Below, piece after piece: positions 34,796 to 46,856 of a DNA stretch of 64,000 nucleotides (its first letter is position 1; every line of letters starts with the position of its first letter). The DNA is from Paramacrobiotus metropolitanus (taxonomy: Eukaryota; Tardigrada; Eutardigrada; Parachela; Macrobiotidae). The stretch is taken from contig NW_026570244.1 in assembly GCF_019649055.1 (NCBI RefSeq), positions 1-64,000 of the forward strand, read 5' to 3'. A program made the position numbers and the translations under genes. The notes beneath the pieces were generated by a model, which worked only from the letters and a program-made list of their open reading frames with translations, searched no databases and had not been told where the DNA came from.

Positions 34796-37223
34796 GCTGC
34801 AAAACAATCTGGCTGTGCTGATTATTTCTAAAGATAGCTGGCCGTGTCTATTTGCACTGGCTGACCTCGTTCCTGCAGTGATGGTCCTTTTCAGCGCCGA
34901 ATGCATTGCCAGCGTTTCCTTATTAGCCCAATCACCGCGCCAGCACACACTATGCGCGCGGATAAAATAGCGAAAATTACCAATTTATTTATCAGGAAAA
35001 AGGAATTATTATTACTTATTAAGAAAAATCGCTATAACAAGCTAAATTAGAATTATTTTTTGATTTATCGATTTTTAGGCTGCTTAAGTTTTTTCCGGTA
35101 TAAATTCGTCAGTTAAATTCTTTCCTATCGATTTTTAAAAACAGGAAATTGCGGGTAATCAGGAATAATTACGGGACGTGAATGCCACGATATTATTATA
35201 TATTATTATGATCATGTGCAGCGTCGGGCGTTCCGCGGAATAAATACGCCGTTCAACGCCAAATGAGATTGGGCAGAGTGTGTGTGTTTATTTTTGCACA
35301 GCTGTGTCGGTTGAGCGCAGTGCGGTGCGGTGTGCAGCAGCCAGCGCATTTTCTGTCAGTGACGGCTGTGTCAACACAGCGCACATCCATCTCCACACTA
35401 TCGATCGGAAATGCCGTTCTGCCGATCGATACCGGCATCCAGCGCGCGCTGCGTCGGGATGGCGAGCGTTCTCCTCTCCCCGCGTTCCCACACCACTTTA
35501 TGCCCATTTAGCCGGCGACCGATTGGGCCGCAGCTATTTCGGGAATCACGCAGAACGCAGAGAGTCGACAGCAATTTTCACTGCCGCGCGCGCACCCATC
35601 GTTAACGTTATTACTGTGGATAATTTCGGCGCTGTGCGGCCTCGTTTTGCTGCAGTTTTGGTGGTGGCTGGGACAGGGAAAAACTGAAAAATATTTGCAC
35701 AGTTGCTTTTTGCGTATCGGGGAAAAATATTTCCATTTTTCGAGTATTTTCCCACGGATAAATGCGTGGGAAAACAGTCCCGCGGTACATCATATTCGCA
35801 CAAGAAATTAGTGCACATTAGTATAACATTACCAGTTATTAACGCTGCTGCATTTTTACCCGGCTAAAACGTTACAAAATACACAAAAATTAATTTAAAA
35901 TATATTAATAAAGTTTTCGGTAGAGTTTTCCCACGAATGAATGCGTGGCGTGGGAAATGTACAGATAGCTACAATGTATTTAAATGAGCAAAATTAATAC
36001 GCATTAATATTAGAATTTAAAGCATTGCCTAGTAGATTAAATAGTCCAAGGTTAACGCAGCAAATAAATATTACCCAAGCTGCCGACAGTGGTTTCTACC
36101 TCATTGAAATTCACCGCTGATTATAGCGCGTGTCAAGGTGGATGGCGCGTCAATGCAGACCGCAAACAGTGTACAATGCCGGAGAACAGCTGCGTTGACA
36201 GCAACGCTTCCGTTCGACATTCGATACGGTCAACGCGTACATAAGGATTATTATAGTAATAAACCCGTACGTATGTTTAGTGATATTATTATACACTTTA
36301 CATAGTTTAATCGAAACACTGACTGTTTACTTGTACATACAGTACATATAATTTGCAATGATGACTAACGTGATTAAGACTAACGTATTAAGTTACATGA
36401 ACTTTTTACTTTGTACTGTACTTGTACTTAATTATTGTTAAGTAGCAGCTCAGATATATTTCTACTGTTCTAGGTAAAGTTGTGTTAGAACAGTGTGCAT
36501 TTCTTATCGCGTCCATGGTAACAAGCTTATGATTGACCACTGGACATAGACAAATGATTTTGGCAAATAGTCAACAATCTTGGATCCACCGCTACACCTA
36601 GAGAATTTTGATGTACTTTAAAGCAACAAAATTGGTGAAGTAGAAGCCGAGATCCTTTGCCTCAAAGGACAGGGGCCGAAGTCCTGGCAGAGATAATCAG
36701 TATTCATATAATTATACCCTTTTGTACATCTGTACATGATGGTATACCTTTTGTATACGTTGTTATCCATGCATCATTTACACATCCATTGCATGCATAT
36801 ATATTGTATGTGCACTTGTACACAGTACGTATCTGTTTGTACAATTTTATTTACGCTGTTTATACTGTATCTGTATATGCGTTTTTTACATTAAATGCTC
36901 TGTATATATAACTTTCTTCTACGTATATGTAGGTACGCTTTTTTAGCGTTTTTATATCGGTACGAGTATAGGCGTTTCCCAGCACATATAAAATTACATA
37001 AATATAGATTTACATGATCGTATAATATATGTAGATTTATATCTTCAAGTAGTTGTTATAAATACTTACAGGGTCACATGTGTACATCTATACGTACACG
37101 TGCTGCATGTGCATATACTACTTTGTATATAATTGTAAGTACGAGTACATGTGCTACCGATAAAAACATTTTCATATGGACGATTTTACAGTGCGCTTTC
37201 AGTGTATATTATCATTTTAACAG
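34796..37223. other. Probable intron or spacer with a segment shared with 45.4 kb
   Basis: 35391-35680 matches 45418-45675, including CTATCGATCGGAAATGCCGT with its inverted CCGATCGAT. 36700-37170 is AT-rich with TACATGTGC/TACGTAC runs. No complete gene is seen. Confidence 0.45.
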
Positions 37224-37769
37224 GCGGAAGCGCTGGTACAGGCGCAGCAGCAGCTGCTGCAGAGCACGAAATCCTCGCACAAGAAGCAGAAGAACGCCCA
37301 GAAGCGGCCCATGACGGCGTACCAGCTCTTCATCCGCGAGCACTTCAGCCGGCGCCAGGGCGACACGGCCGGCATGCACGCCAAGGACTTCCTGTGCTGA
37401 AGTTGTCCGGACTGTGGAAGGCGCTGGAGCCGGAGGAGAAGAAGGCCTACCAGGAGCGCGCCAAGGCCGAGAAGTCGCGCCGGGAGAACGAGGCCGGCGG
37501 CGGCGGAGGTGGGGTGTCGGATTACTCGATGCTGCCGCTGAACGGCGCCCAGCTGGACCTCTCCGGCGGCGTTAACGGGTCCGGGATGCGGGGCGGACCG
37601 CCGGAGATGGACAGCCGGATGGATCTGGGGCTGGGCGGGATGCACGCGCCCCCGGGGGACGGCTTCGGGATGGGAGACATCAAGGTGGAGGATGCCGACG
37701 GGGAGGGCAGCGAGATGCCGCACGGGATGCCCGGCGGTATGCATGAGGCCATGGATAGCGGCGGCAACT
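37224..37769 (+). pseudogene. HMG-box exon with a 1-nt frameshift
   Basis: After a TTTAACAG acceptor, frame 1 reads a Gln-rich lead, a basic KKQKNAQKRP stretch and MTAYQLFIREHFSRR (HMG helix 1). It then stops at TGA about 37398. The next frame continues LKLSGLWKALEPEEKKAYQE (HMG helices 2-3), a Gly-rich spacer and a Met/Gly/Asp-rich tail with DIKVEDADGEGSE, to a GTAAGC donor. One missing base near 37395 explains both frames. The fold would bind DNA as an architectural or sequence-specific factor. The clean remainder means either a recent lesion or an assembly error. Part of the tail is copied at 49057-49262. Confidence 0.65.
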
Positions 37770-38960
37770 GTAAGCAGAAAACTTTGACGTTAATAAATTA
37801 AATTAACCCCCATAAGTATAATTAATTTAAGTTTCACGGTGACCTTTTGAATAACAAACGTCCTTATATAGTATATAAATTTATGTTAATTATCATAGAA
37901 TTGATAGAATATACGTACTACAATATTAAAATTTAAAAAAATATAAAATAAATATGTAAAATTTTAAAATATTAAAAACTTGAAAATTTTTTTATGGATT
38001 GTAATAAACAGCATTTTTTAGATTTTAAAATGAATTTCGAAAGTTTTAAAATCCATTTTAAAATTATGGGAAAGTTGTATGAACCCGAAATTGTTCACTT
38101 TCAACTTTACGACCACGTCCCTTTCGCAATAAATTTTCAAGAAGATCGGGTAATAACCTGACTTTTGGTACACAACAATGCGTTTAAAATTTTCGCCCAT
38201 TTTAGTTAGCTATATTGGCAACCGGATGTTGCGCGCACAAACGGTTTCAGAACAATGTATACAAATCATTTAGCTTTAGAATAGCATAAAGTATTGCAAA
38301 AAAGCTATTCGGGGTGCGCGAAAGCGAAAGTTTTAGTGTATGTATCCCATTTCTGATACTATGTATATAAACTGTCAATGTTTTTCGCTTTTACAGCATA
38401 ATCCTCAACTATTCTGGATCCTGGTTAGTTCGTACCTCCGAATTATCGTGCCGGAAGTGTACTGACTCCTGTTGGCCAGTTCCTCCGCAACTGCGACATG
38501 TACAGGGTGCTGGACTGCGCCGCCAATCAATAGCCAAAGATGTTCTCTTCCAAATCGCGAGGGACGCTTGTGCGCTCTCTCACCTCACTCTTTGACTTGC
38601 AGTGTTCGCTTCTTCCGGGCTCTCTTACTGTTCTAAGCCGATTTATGATAAACAGGGTAGTGTTATCTGCATTATGCATTGGTTTTACTGTTTTGTTTTG
38701 TTTTTTTTTGTCATTTCGTGCCAAATGCCGGGTCAGCATACGTTGAATTAGTATGTTAATGATGTGACGAAGATCTGTTGGTATAAATATTGAAACTATG
38801 ACGAAGTCATGGCGTACACATATATGACGTATTGCGCGAGGGAATATTGATACTGTGTACAGAAGATGCGGTAGTCATTACAAAATAATAATTTTATTAT
38901 TATTATTACATCATCATCATCATTAGGGAAACTGACCAAGTAATACAATTTGATTTCTAT
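37770..38960. other. AT-rich stretch with repeat half and a possible terminal exon
   Basis: 38030-38395 carries one arm of the GCGCGCACAAACGG foldback family. At 38434 a TTAG acceptor is followed by a short frame (FVPPNYRAGS ... DCAANQ stop at about 38533) that might be a last exon, but its phase does not fit the donor at 37769. 38540-38770 is repeated at about 61850-62030. Confidence 0.35.
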
Positions 38961-39723
38961 CTTTGCAATCATTCAAACAGCGAACTCTTAAAAATTAAAC
39001 TGAAACAGAATTCCTGCAAGTGCTATAAGGAAAGTGGACCGGTACATGGTGCCAAATTCGTGTACATGCACGAAAATGCACACTTCCGCGCATTCCCAAA
39101 CATATTTTTGTTTCGGTTTATGAAGTTTTGTAGTCAAAAGAGTTGTATACACTGGCGTGAAAACCGTTTGTGCGCACAACATCCGGTTCCAAAAGTCTCA
39201 TTATGAACCGCTCTCCTTCAAATTTTGCACGTACTCATTGCACATGGCCACGAAGATCGTTTTTACACCGATCCAGATTTTCAAGATTTTTTTTACATTT
39301 TAAGAAGAACTTTAAAATTTTTGAAATTCATGTTAAAATTTAAAAAGCATACTGGAACAGTGGATCGGTGCAAAAACAATTTTCATGGCGCCATGTGCAT
39401 TTATGGGCAAAATCTGAAGGAGACCGGTCCATAATGAGACTTTTGGTACACCAAAATGCGTTTAAACTTTTTGGAATTTTTCAACAACCACAACTCCCGA
39501 ACCGGATGGTGCGCGCACAAACGGTTTTCACACCAGTGTATACAAATTATCTGGCTACAAAATCACATAAACCAAAACAAAAATGTGTTTGGCAGTGCGC
39601 GAAAGTGAAAGTTTCCGTGCATGTACACGAATTTGGTACCATGTACCGGGCCACTTCCCTTAATACTTCCAGGAATTCTGTTTGTTTATTTTTAAGAGTT
39701 CGCTGTTAGAATGATTGCAAAGA
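38961..39723. mobile_element. Foldback element, GCGCGCACAAACGG family
   Basis: CTTTGCAATCATTC at the left is mirrored by GAATGATTGCAAAG at the right, and both arms (about 270 bp) contain ACACGAATTTGG, GTACATG and AAACGGTTTTCA strings in opposite order. There is no transposase. Related full or half copies are at 22960-23195, 38030-38395, 49310-49490 and 57254-57948. Confidence 0.85.
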
Positions 39724-40265
39724 AGAAAAAAACAATTGCCGTTTGAAACGTTCATGATTTTGAGAAATAACGAAGTAAACATCAAAAGACATACTTCTAT
39801 TCAAGTTATTCACTACATTCGCTCAAAAGCGTTAATATTAGCTATGTTTTAATGAAAAAAGTTGATTTCAATTATTCATTAAATAGTATTAACCTTCTTA
39901 AAACATAATACTGTTACAGACAAAGCAGACATACTGTTAATTATTTATTATTATTATTAGAGATTATTTATTAATATATTGTTTAAATTTTCATTTTTCT
40001 TGTTCTTCGATCTTATTTCATAACAATATGTTTAACATTTGGCAAAATCTTTAATAGGAATGTCGAACAGTCATTTAATCAGAAGACCTTAAATACTGTA
40101 CCTTAAACTTCAAAATATAAGCGGGCTTTTCTTCCGTGGACAGCAATCAGTATAAAGGGCAAATACAAATGCAGATGCTAACAAACCAAAATTTTAATTT
40201 GGCAGCAGTTGCGTTTGTACTTGTACTGGCTTTAAAGTCAGTAATGTGTTGTTATCCTTTTTATT
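39724..40265. other. AT-rich, nothing supported
   Basis: Only short frames and ATT runs are present. Confidence 0.5.
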
Positions 40266-40320
40266 CTGCAGACCTTTAACAAGTACCGTGTCCCCTTCCA
40301 TCAGCTGCCGCATCTGCCAG

Positions 40321-41320
40321 GGCTAGGTATGTACCTAATACTCATAACGGTCCTCATACTCATAATCCTACTCCTCATTCAAAATTCATGCTCATAATGG
40401 CTCTCATAATCATAATCTTACTTTGGTCCTACCGGTCATCATATTTTTGTTCATAATCAAAACTCATACCTTTGCCGCTACTCATACCAGTGCGCCCCTG
40501 CGCTTACAATCAATATTATTAGTAAATGCATTATATTATTTATTAAGTAACGTATTATTGATAGAAGTAGCCCGTGTTAAGCGTGCTTTGCAAAACATTA
40601 CATCTTTGTTTTAATATCTGCTGTTGCCGTGACTAACAACGATCAATCTAACTGCGTTATTACTGTTCATTTTTTTGTGTATGTTTTACTTTAATACCGA
40701 AAACGAGATAACAATATCAAAAATCTTGAACAAAGGAAACAACATTTTCTACCATACCGATAACAGAAACGGCATTACCTCTTTGAATTGCTAAAAAAGT
40801 CTACCTTAGATACTCATGGCTTCGAATCTCGCCGGTATGGAACTCGATCCTCTTTCCGACTTCTTTGACCAGCTTCTTGGCCGGTACGGTTCCATTGTTT
40901 AAAAAATGGACGAAAGTGGACAATCGTAGGTTTTCTTACTTACGGTAGTATTTTACGCAGATTTCATTAAGTACTTAGCTTTCATTACTCAGTCCAGCTT
41001 TACTGAAGTCATTTTGTAGTGGAGTCTTTTTTTTGATAAATAGTTTTTCGCTTCAAGCTCAGATGAAATAATTTTGACGAGTGGACGATAGGGGACGGTT
41101 GAGTATACTATCGTGGTCTCAACTTCAACTGAATATTCCATTTTTGACACACTGGTATGAGTAGCGGCAAAGGTATGAGTTTTGATCAAGAACAAAAATA
41201 TGATGACCGGTAGGATCGAAGTATGATTATGATTATGAGAGCCATTATGATTATGAATTCGAAATTAGGAGTAGGATTATGAGTATGAGGACCGTTATGA
41301 GTATCAGGTACATACCTAGC
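40321..41320. mobile_element. MULE-like foldback with 10-bp target-site duplication
   Basis: The arms of about 170 bp are inverted: GCTAGGTATGTACCT at the left, AGGTACATACCTAGC at the right, both then rich in CTCATAATC/GATTATGAG units. CATCTGCCAG occurs immediately on both sides (40311-40320 and 41321-41330). Long TIRs with a 9-11 bp duplication are the signature of Mutator-like elements. It has no transposase. Confidence 0.85.
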
Positions 41321-41473
41321 CATCTGCCAGAGCATTCCTATGCTGGTGAATGCTGCTTTCCTTGGATGAATGCCTTGTGTGTCATTTTCGGCGCCCGGAA
41401 TATCTCTGATCGTTTCGTTACCTTGTCAGGTACTGGAGCAGCCGGAAATACGTCCAAGCAGTGCTTGGGACGT

Positions 41474-41553
41474 ATTTATGTCGAGCTGCTTCTTTTCTTT
41501 GCATTTTTCCTGTACAGGAAAAAGGCAAAGACAAGAAGCAGCTCGACATAAAT
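41474..41553. repeat. 80-nt palindrome
   Basis: ATTTATGTCGAGCTGCTTCT at the left is mirrored at the right around CCTGTACAGG, with only a few mismatches. The flanking ATTACGG near 41560-41600 is also inverted. Confidence 0.8.
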
Positions 41554-42039
41554 TTCCATTACGGCCAAAATAATAATATTATTTCAACCGTAATGGAACT
41601 TGATGTCGAGCTGATATATATATTATATATCCCGATTCTACGGTAGGCACTTTTTTAACGTCGCTTAAGCAGCTTTTAAACGTTGATCAGTGCTGCGGAT
41701 TACCTCTGCAATGCACTGGTGAGATGTCGCAGCTACACATAGTATCAGTACAAGTATACTTATGGAGCCGTTTTTGACATACACAAAGACGTCTCCAACT
41801 ATGGCCTTTGAACGTGCTAAACGTGTCAAGAAGCGCACCAAAAACTCTGAGAATCGACGTTCGCCTTCAGTTTTTTATTACCAATCGTACCCGCATTCCA
41901 TCAGTAAACAAAACAAACAAAAATTAACAAATTAAAAACCGTCCTAGAAAATACAACCCAACACGAAAAAATAAAACAATATTCTGGATAGAAATCTAAA
42001 ATCACAGATTTATTGACTTACTAGCCACTGGCGCTGCTA

Positions 42040-43270
42040 ATGAAATTCAAAAAAAAATTCTTCACCAACCAAACCAGAAAAGTCTGACAATATTGTCGAA
42101 AATGTAATCGAAAATGTAAGGCTTTCATCTTCCGGGCATTCATCGTCGCTACAGCCGTACACCGCTTGCCACGTTGTATCCAAGCCCGTCGAAATACACT
42201 ATAAAAAGAAGATCGAGGAGACATCAAAAGAACTTTGAAATTTTTGCTATACAGCAGGCATAAGGAAAACGAAACTCACCCTTTGTCGCTCCACTGCAAT
42301 TTGGATGCTCAATATGCATAATTCCCGATGGTGGCTGTTGCTGGTTACTGCCGACCGCGCGCAGTTTCTTCTGCTTTTCAGTCCAACGATTTCGTGTGCG
42401 CGGTTTGACGATGCCGTCGTGACAGCAGTTCCTGTCCATTGCCTTCTTTCTTACCTATCGTTTTAAAATTGTTGCAGAATTTTCAGTAATTTTTGGAATA
42501 CATACTCAACTGCTATATAGCCGAAACGCATTTTATCATTTTACCCAATTGCCACAAAACTTGCGATCAAAGCAACGAGCTCTTAATATGCAATAAATAT
42601 TATATATATTATTTATTCAGAAATATTGCTTCTATTTTTTTCAGACGCGGATATAACTTTTAGAGTAGACAAGCTCTAAAACTAATGTGTTAATTTTTAT
42701 TCGTAGCTTACTTTTGAGCAGGGCTGCATCATCTGTGGTAGGGACGATATCGTCAAGAATCGGATTCTCGTGTTGCGAATTCCGCAGGGCCTTGGGAGTG
42801 CGGCCATTTGTCGCTCCGATGGGACTTATCGTTTTTCTTGGCATCAACTTCACGTTTTCATCCGGATACGGCCTAATAAACAAACCTTAACGCGAACTCC
42901 AATGCAAAATCAGTATAATGCAATTAGCAAAAATAGCTGCTCAATTAAAACATGCGATATCGCAGATTTCCCTGTAGTACAACGCCCGAAATCTATAGCC
43001 ACTACAGGAGCGCAACATAAGAAATCGATTTTATTCGTTTACCTTCTGCATGGCAGGCTGGGTTAGGGTAACTTCATCGTTTCTTTCATCTTCTGCGATA
43101 CCAAAGAGGCTGGCCGGATACAGACGATTATCGTCGGACTGTGCGTTGAAAGGGGGTTTCCTGGCATGAAGGGATGGTTGCAGCGCAGACAGCGGACTAA
43201 ACTGAAGTTTTCCGAATGTCCTTCAACAAGCGAACGTCTTTGTAGGTTCGCACAGGACGACAAGAGCGAC
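42040..43270 (-). pseudogene. Broken multi-exon coding fragments
   Basis: Several minus-strand pieces look coding. 43066-43215 has frames with VRCLRCNHPFMPGNP and SLFGIAEDERNDEVTLTQP, in different phases, ending at an AAG|GTAAAC donor. 42712-42844 starts MPRKTISPIGATNG and ends at A|GTAAGC. 42289-42439 has MDRNCCHDGIVKPRTRNRW and ends at a GTGAGT donor. 42040-42210 follows a TTTATAG acceptor with VYFDGLGYNVASGVRL and, one frame over, CSDDECPEDESLTFSITF. Phases do not join without at least one frameshift. A Cys/His- and Lys/Arg-rich N-terminal half with an acidic tail could be a DNA-binding or transposon-derived protein, but I recognise no family. Confidence 0.35.
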
Positions 43271-43477
43271 AAACGGGCTTGTTTAGATCTTCTTGACTTT
43301 CAGAAGCAGTCCATCGCCTGATAGCCATGTTTGCGATATCGCAGTTAACTTATTCCAGAAAAGCGAAAACGAAAAAATATCCTCAAAACGGTGGAACCAG
43401 GAGTTCAAAAATAAAAATATGCATTCACTCTGCAGCGAAAGCAACAGCCAAACACGACTGGATTCAGTGGAAAATAC

Positions 43478-44610
43478 TAAGGTTGGGCATTCCAAGGGAA
43501 ACGTCCCTTTGGAACGGATTTTGGATTGGAACGCGGATTCCAAAATTTGGAATCCAAGATATTCCATGGATTCCATGGAATGCGCTCCAATCCGCGGAAT
43601 TACAATAAATTAGTGGAATTAGCATAATTAAGCGTTATAATTAATTGCAGACGTTGATTTTCTCATTTTACAACCGACCTCTTTCGTTTCAGTAGCTTTC
43701 TACCTTATAAGTTGAACTTCGGGGCTCGAAATCTGCAGATGTGTCATTACATACGGCGTATGTCATAAGCCATAGATTTTTCTCATAGTATGATACTGCA
43801 GTAAGTAGTTGATACTGCAAACAAAAAAATTTTTTAGATCTAAATTACTTTTAAATTATTATTATTGCATCATAATCATAATACAGCATGCAGGTATGGT
43901 ATTACTAATGGTAAATAGAAATGGTAATTACCGTAATAAATGTTTATAAAACAAAAGGGCTGTTCATTTTTAACTTTACGTACGGTACAGTTGGTACTTG
44001 TTTTAGTTTTCAAATTGTTTATACTTGTACTAGGTTTCAGATTGCTGCCGGGTGCCGACTGATTTTTATAGTTTTTACTGGTAGCAGTTAACGCTACAGC
44101 TGCACTACCAGTACATTGTTCGAACTTCGAAGCCGCTGCTTATTTGTTAGCCTTTGCTTCAAAATAGCGCAACGAGTAGCAATCATAGGCGTAAGCGTTT
44201 AATCTTTATGTATGCAAGTATAGGAGTTTACGTGGCCTGGGCAGTGGCGATTATAATTAATTTAAATTTTAAGTAATAAAGGTTACTGTACCTCTCCGTT
44301 GCGTTAAGCCTTTGGCAATTTTATAGCGTAAAAGCAAATCCACTGAGATGTGTGGGAAATGGAACTTAAGAACCCAGAGCCAAGTTATGCAAGGTTTACT
44401 TTGTAGTTTTTTACACGAATTCGCTAAAATTAATGGAAAAAAGCCTTTAAAAAGGTTATTTTTGCTAATTCCAACGAGGAAAACAATTCCAAAAATTCCA
44501 CGTGGATTCCGCAAAATCCGCATTCCATTCCAACCGCCATTTGGAATATGCGGATTCCGTGGAATCAAATTCCACGTGGAATTGGATTGGAATTGGAATG
44601 CCCACCCTTA
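43478..44610. mobile_element. hAT-like non-autonomous element with perfect 8-bp TSD
   Basis: The ends TAAGGTTGGGCATTCC and GGAATGCCCACCCTTA are inverted and match the (T/C)A(A/G)GG-TGGGCA type of hAT termini. GAAAATAC lies directly outside both ends (43470-43477 and 44611-44618), an exact 8-bp duplication as expected for hAT. The inner arms are built of TGGAATCC/GGATTCCA repeats. There is no transposase frame. Confidence 0.92.
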
Positions 44611-45410
44611 GAAAATACCATGGCGGGTACACTGACTCTGAAACAAGTACTGCCACGCAACCAACAAAATAAACATCCTCTGGTTGGGCACTGCGGCTTT
44701 GGACAGGTCTTCCATTTGGCCGAAACGCAGGTTTCGATAGAGTAATAAGTGGCACAAAGAATGTGTAACAAGACAATATTGTCAGTGATATTAATAATTT
44801 GAATATTTTATAATAAGGGAATAAAGGATCAAAAATTTGGATCAATGAAAAGTACAAACTGTATGCAGTAAGATAATTTTTTATTTTACCGAGTGAGTGG
44901 CAGTTAGTCAGCATATTCAGCACGGGCCTGTACGGCACCTGTGCAGCACCTGCTTACTACGGCCTGTGAGCGGCTCAAAAAACAAACAGTGCAAAAGCCT
45001 GCATTTTGACACACATCGCACACCACTGGACATCTCCTGTACGTATAGTTTTTTACCGTGTAGAATCGGGTATATCCCCCAGCCAAAATAATATACTAGT
45101 ATTAGTATTACTGGGCAGCAGACCTGGGCAGTTTCGGAAAATGGAAAATGTGTCCACCGTTAGAGTTGTGAGTCACAAGGAGCGTGCGAGTTATATTTTG
45201 ATTCGAGTTATACCGCGTCTAACGGCGGCGAGTTAAGCTATAATATATAGAAGTTTTATGCGAGTTACGTGCGAGTTAAGTTATTTTGGTAGGCAGTTAC
45301 GCTTCACAGTTACGCCAAAACGCGATAACTCGCAAATAACTCGCGCTAAGTTAACAAGTGAGTTATAACTGTCCGCGTCTGTTTGGGCAGTATTATTACG
45401 AAGTTTCTCC
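44611..45410. other. Flank of the hAT insertion, no firm gene
   Basis: A 41-codon frame from ATG 44621 contains GHCGFGQVFHLAE, reminiscent of a kinase glycine-rich loop, but it is too short to call. 45190-45370 has many GAGTTA/TAACTC repeats. Confidence 0.35.
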
Positions 45411-45417
45411 ACATCCA

Positions 45418-45675
45418 TTTCTCCACACTATCGATCGGAAATGCCGTTCTGCCGATCGATACCGGCATCCAGCGCGCTGCGTCGGGATGGCGAGCCTTCT
45501 CCTCTCCCCGCGTTCCCACACCACTTTATGCCCATTTAGCCGGCGACCGATTGGGCCGCAGCTATTTCGGGAAACACGCAGAGAATCGGCGCGGCAATTT
45601 TCACTGCCGCGCGCGCGCACCCATCGTTAACGTTATTACCGAGACTAATTTCAGCGCTGTGCGGCCTCATTCTGC
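45418..45675 (+). repeat. Displaced copy of 35391-35680
   Basis: It matches the 35.4-kb segment with small indels, beginning TCTCCACACTATCGATCGGA and ending CAGCGCTGTGCGGCCTC. It is non-coding in both places. Confidence 0.85.
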
Positions 45676-45710
45676 TGTATAAAAGCTCTTATTGAGCGTA
45701 TTACTAAAAT
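45676..45710 (+). promoter_or_regulatory. TATA-box promoter candidate
   Basis: TATAAAAG at about 45679 follows the duplicated segment directly. An ATG at about 45850 opens only a 21-codon frame, so the transcript, if any, is unknown. Confidence 0.3.
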
Positions 45711-46052
45711 TCTAATCTCAATCGACAGCGCAGCGAACTCAGTTAACGATCAGACAGACCATACCAATTGGATCACATTTTGGTGCGCCTTAAAGGCGCA
45801 TCCTCCATCCTCCAGGAGCGTGCTCAGCGGAAACGACACCGCGACTAGATGGATTTGTTACAAATACTGTTATACATCCCTATTCCAAATGGAAGAAACT
45901 TCCCTTTGGTATAGGCTGATATAACAGTATCTGTATTACAGCTACGTAGTGTATTAAATGTTTTTGTTTTAATTTTTATTGATTTTTATCTTTTAATGGA
46001 GACATCTTCTCCCGTTGTCTCCAAGGTATGATAATCAACTGCAAACTTATGG

Positions 46053-46755
46053 CGTATTAGTGTGGCTTTTGCTAAGCAGAATTGATTCGTATTTATATTT
46101 GTATAATGCTTAGCATTACTCGTAACCCACTGAATTGGTATAATGCTGAGCATTATACGAATTCGTGAATTACGAATATTGAATATTGCTAAGCATTATA
46201 CGAATGCAGGGGGTTAAGAATAATGCTAAGCATTATACCAATTAGCGATTTTGGAATAATGCTAAAAGGCATATAGAATTACAAATTTCAAAAATTTTTA
46301 ATATACTTAACTTTAGTCTGAAAAACTGAGAAATGGAGCCGCAGTGTGTAGTACATACAGCGCCGCGCCTGTGAAGTCGTATGGACATAATTTGCTACCG
46401 AAATAAACTACAATCCGGTTTGTTTCGGTCGCACATTGTGTGCATACTTTGTGCAAATTGTGCAAACTTTAAATAGAAATGTGCAAATTCTAAATAAGCA
46501 CATTTCATAAATTCAAGCACATTAAAAATTTTATCTTTTTAATTCTGTATCGGTTTTAGCATTATTCTGAAAACGCTATTTAGTATAAAGCTTAGCAATA
46601 TTCAAATTCTAGCAATTTGTATAATGCTTAGCAAATATACAAATTATCCAATCTTGAATAATGCTAAGCACATACAAATTGGCTGAAATGGTATAATGCT
46701 TAGCATTATTCCCAATTCGTAGCATTATTCGAATACAAAACCACACTATGGCGTA
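46053..46755. mobile_element. Foldback with arrays of a TAATGCTTAGCATTA palindrome
   Basis: The outer ends carry TAGTGTGGCTTTTG and CAAAACCACACTA in inverse order. The inner parts (46101-46265 and 46585-46732) each hold about five copies of AATGCTTAGCATT or AATGCTAAGCATT, spaced about 40 nt apart, separated by AAT(T/C)-rich spacers. There is no coding frame. Confidence 0.7.
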
Positions 46756-46856
46756 TATTATTACCGTAAATGTTGCCCACTGAAATCATGGTAGTACACG
46801 TATGTGCTTAACAGGCTACTTTTGCGACTGCTTTATTTGGCCTTTCTGTGTACGTA

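Larger units (their letters stand above)
40271..41553 (+). pseudogene. Possible exon split by a foldback insertion
   Basis: After a TTCTGCAG acceptor a frame reads TFNKYRVPFHQLPHLP up to 40320, and it continues in the same frame after 41321 (EHSYAGECCFPWMNALCVIF...) once the 1-kb element and one target copy are set aside. It ends in a strong palindrome. I do not recognise the product, and the coding nature rests only on the open frame. Confidence 0.3.

Noticed and set aside
44621-44743. Protein kinase fragment (GHCGFGQVFHLAE)
   Set aside because: Only one short glycine-loop-like string; no VAIK, HRD or DFG motif nearby.
45676-45905. LTR or snRNA promoter at the TATAAAAG site
   Set aside because: No matching second LTR, primer-binding site or snRNA structure could be found in the window.
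46094-46740. CRISPR-like array of spaced palindromes
   Set aside because: Repeats are degenerate, spacers are similar to each other, the context is eukaryotic, and the blocks are mirrored as in a foldback element.
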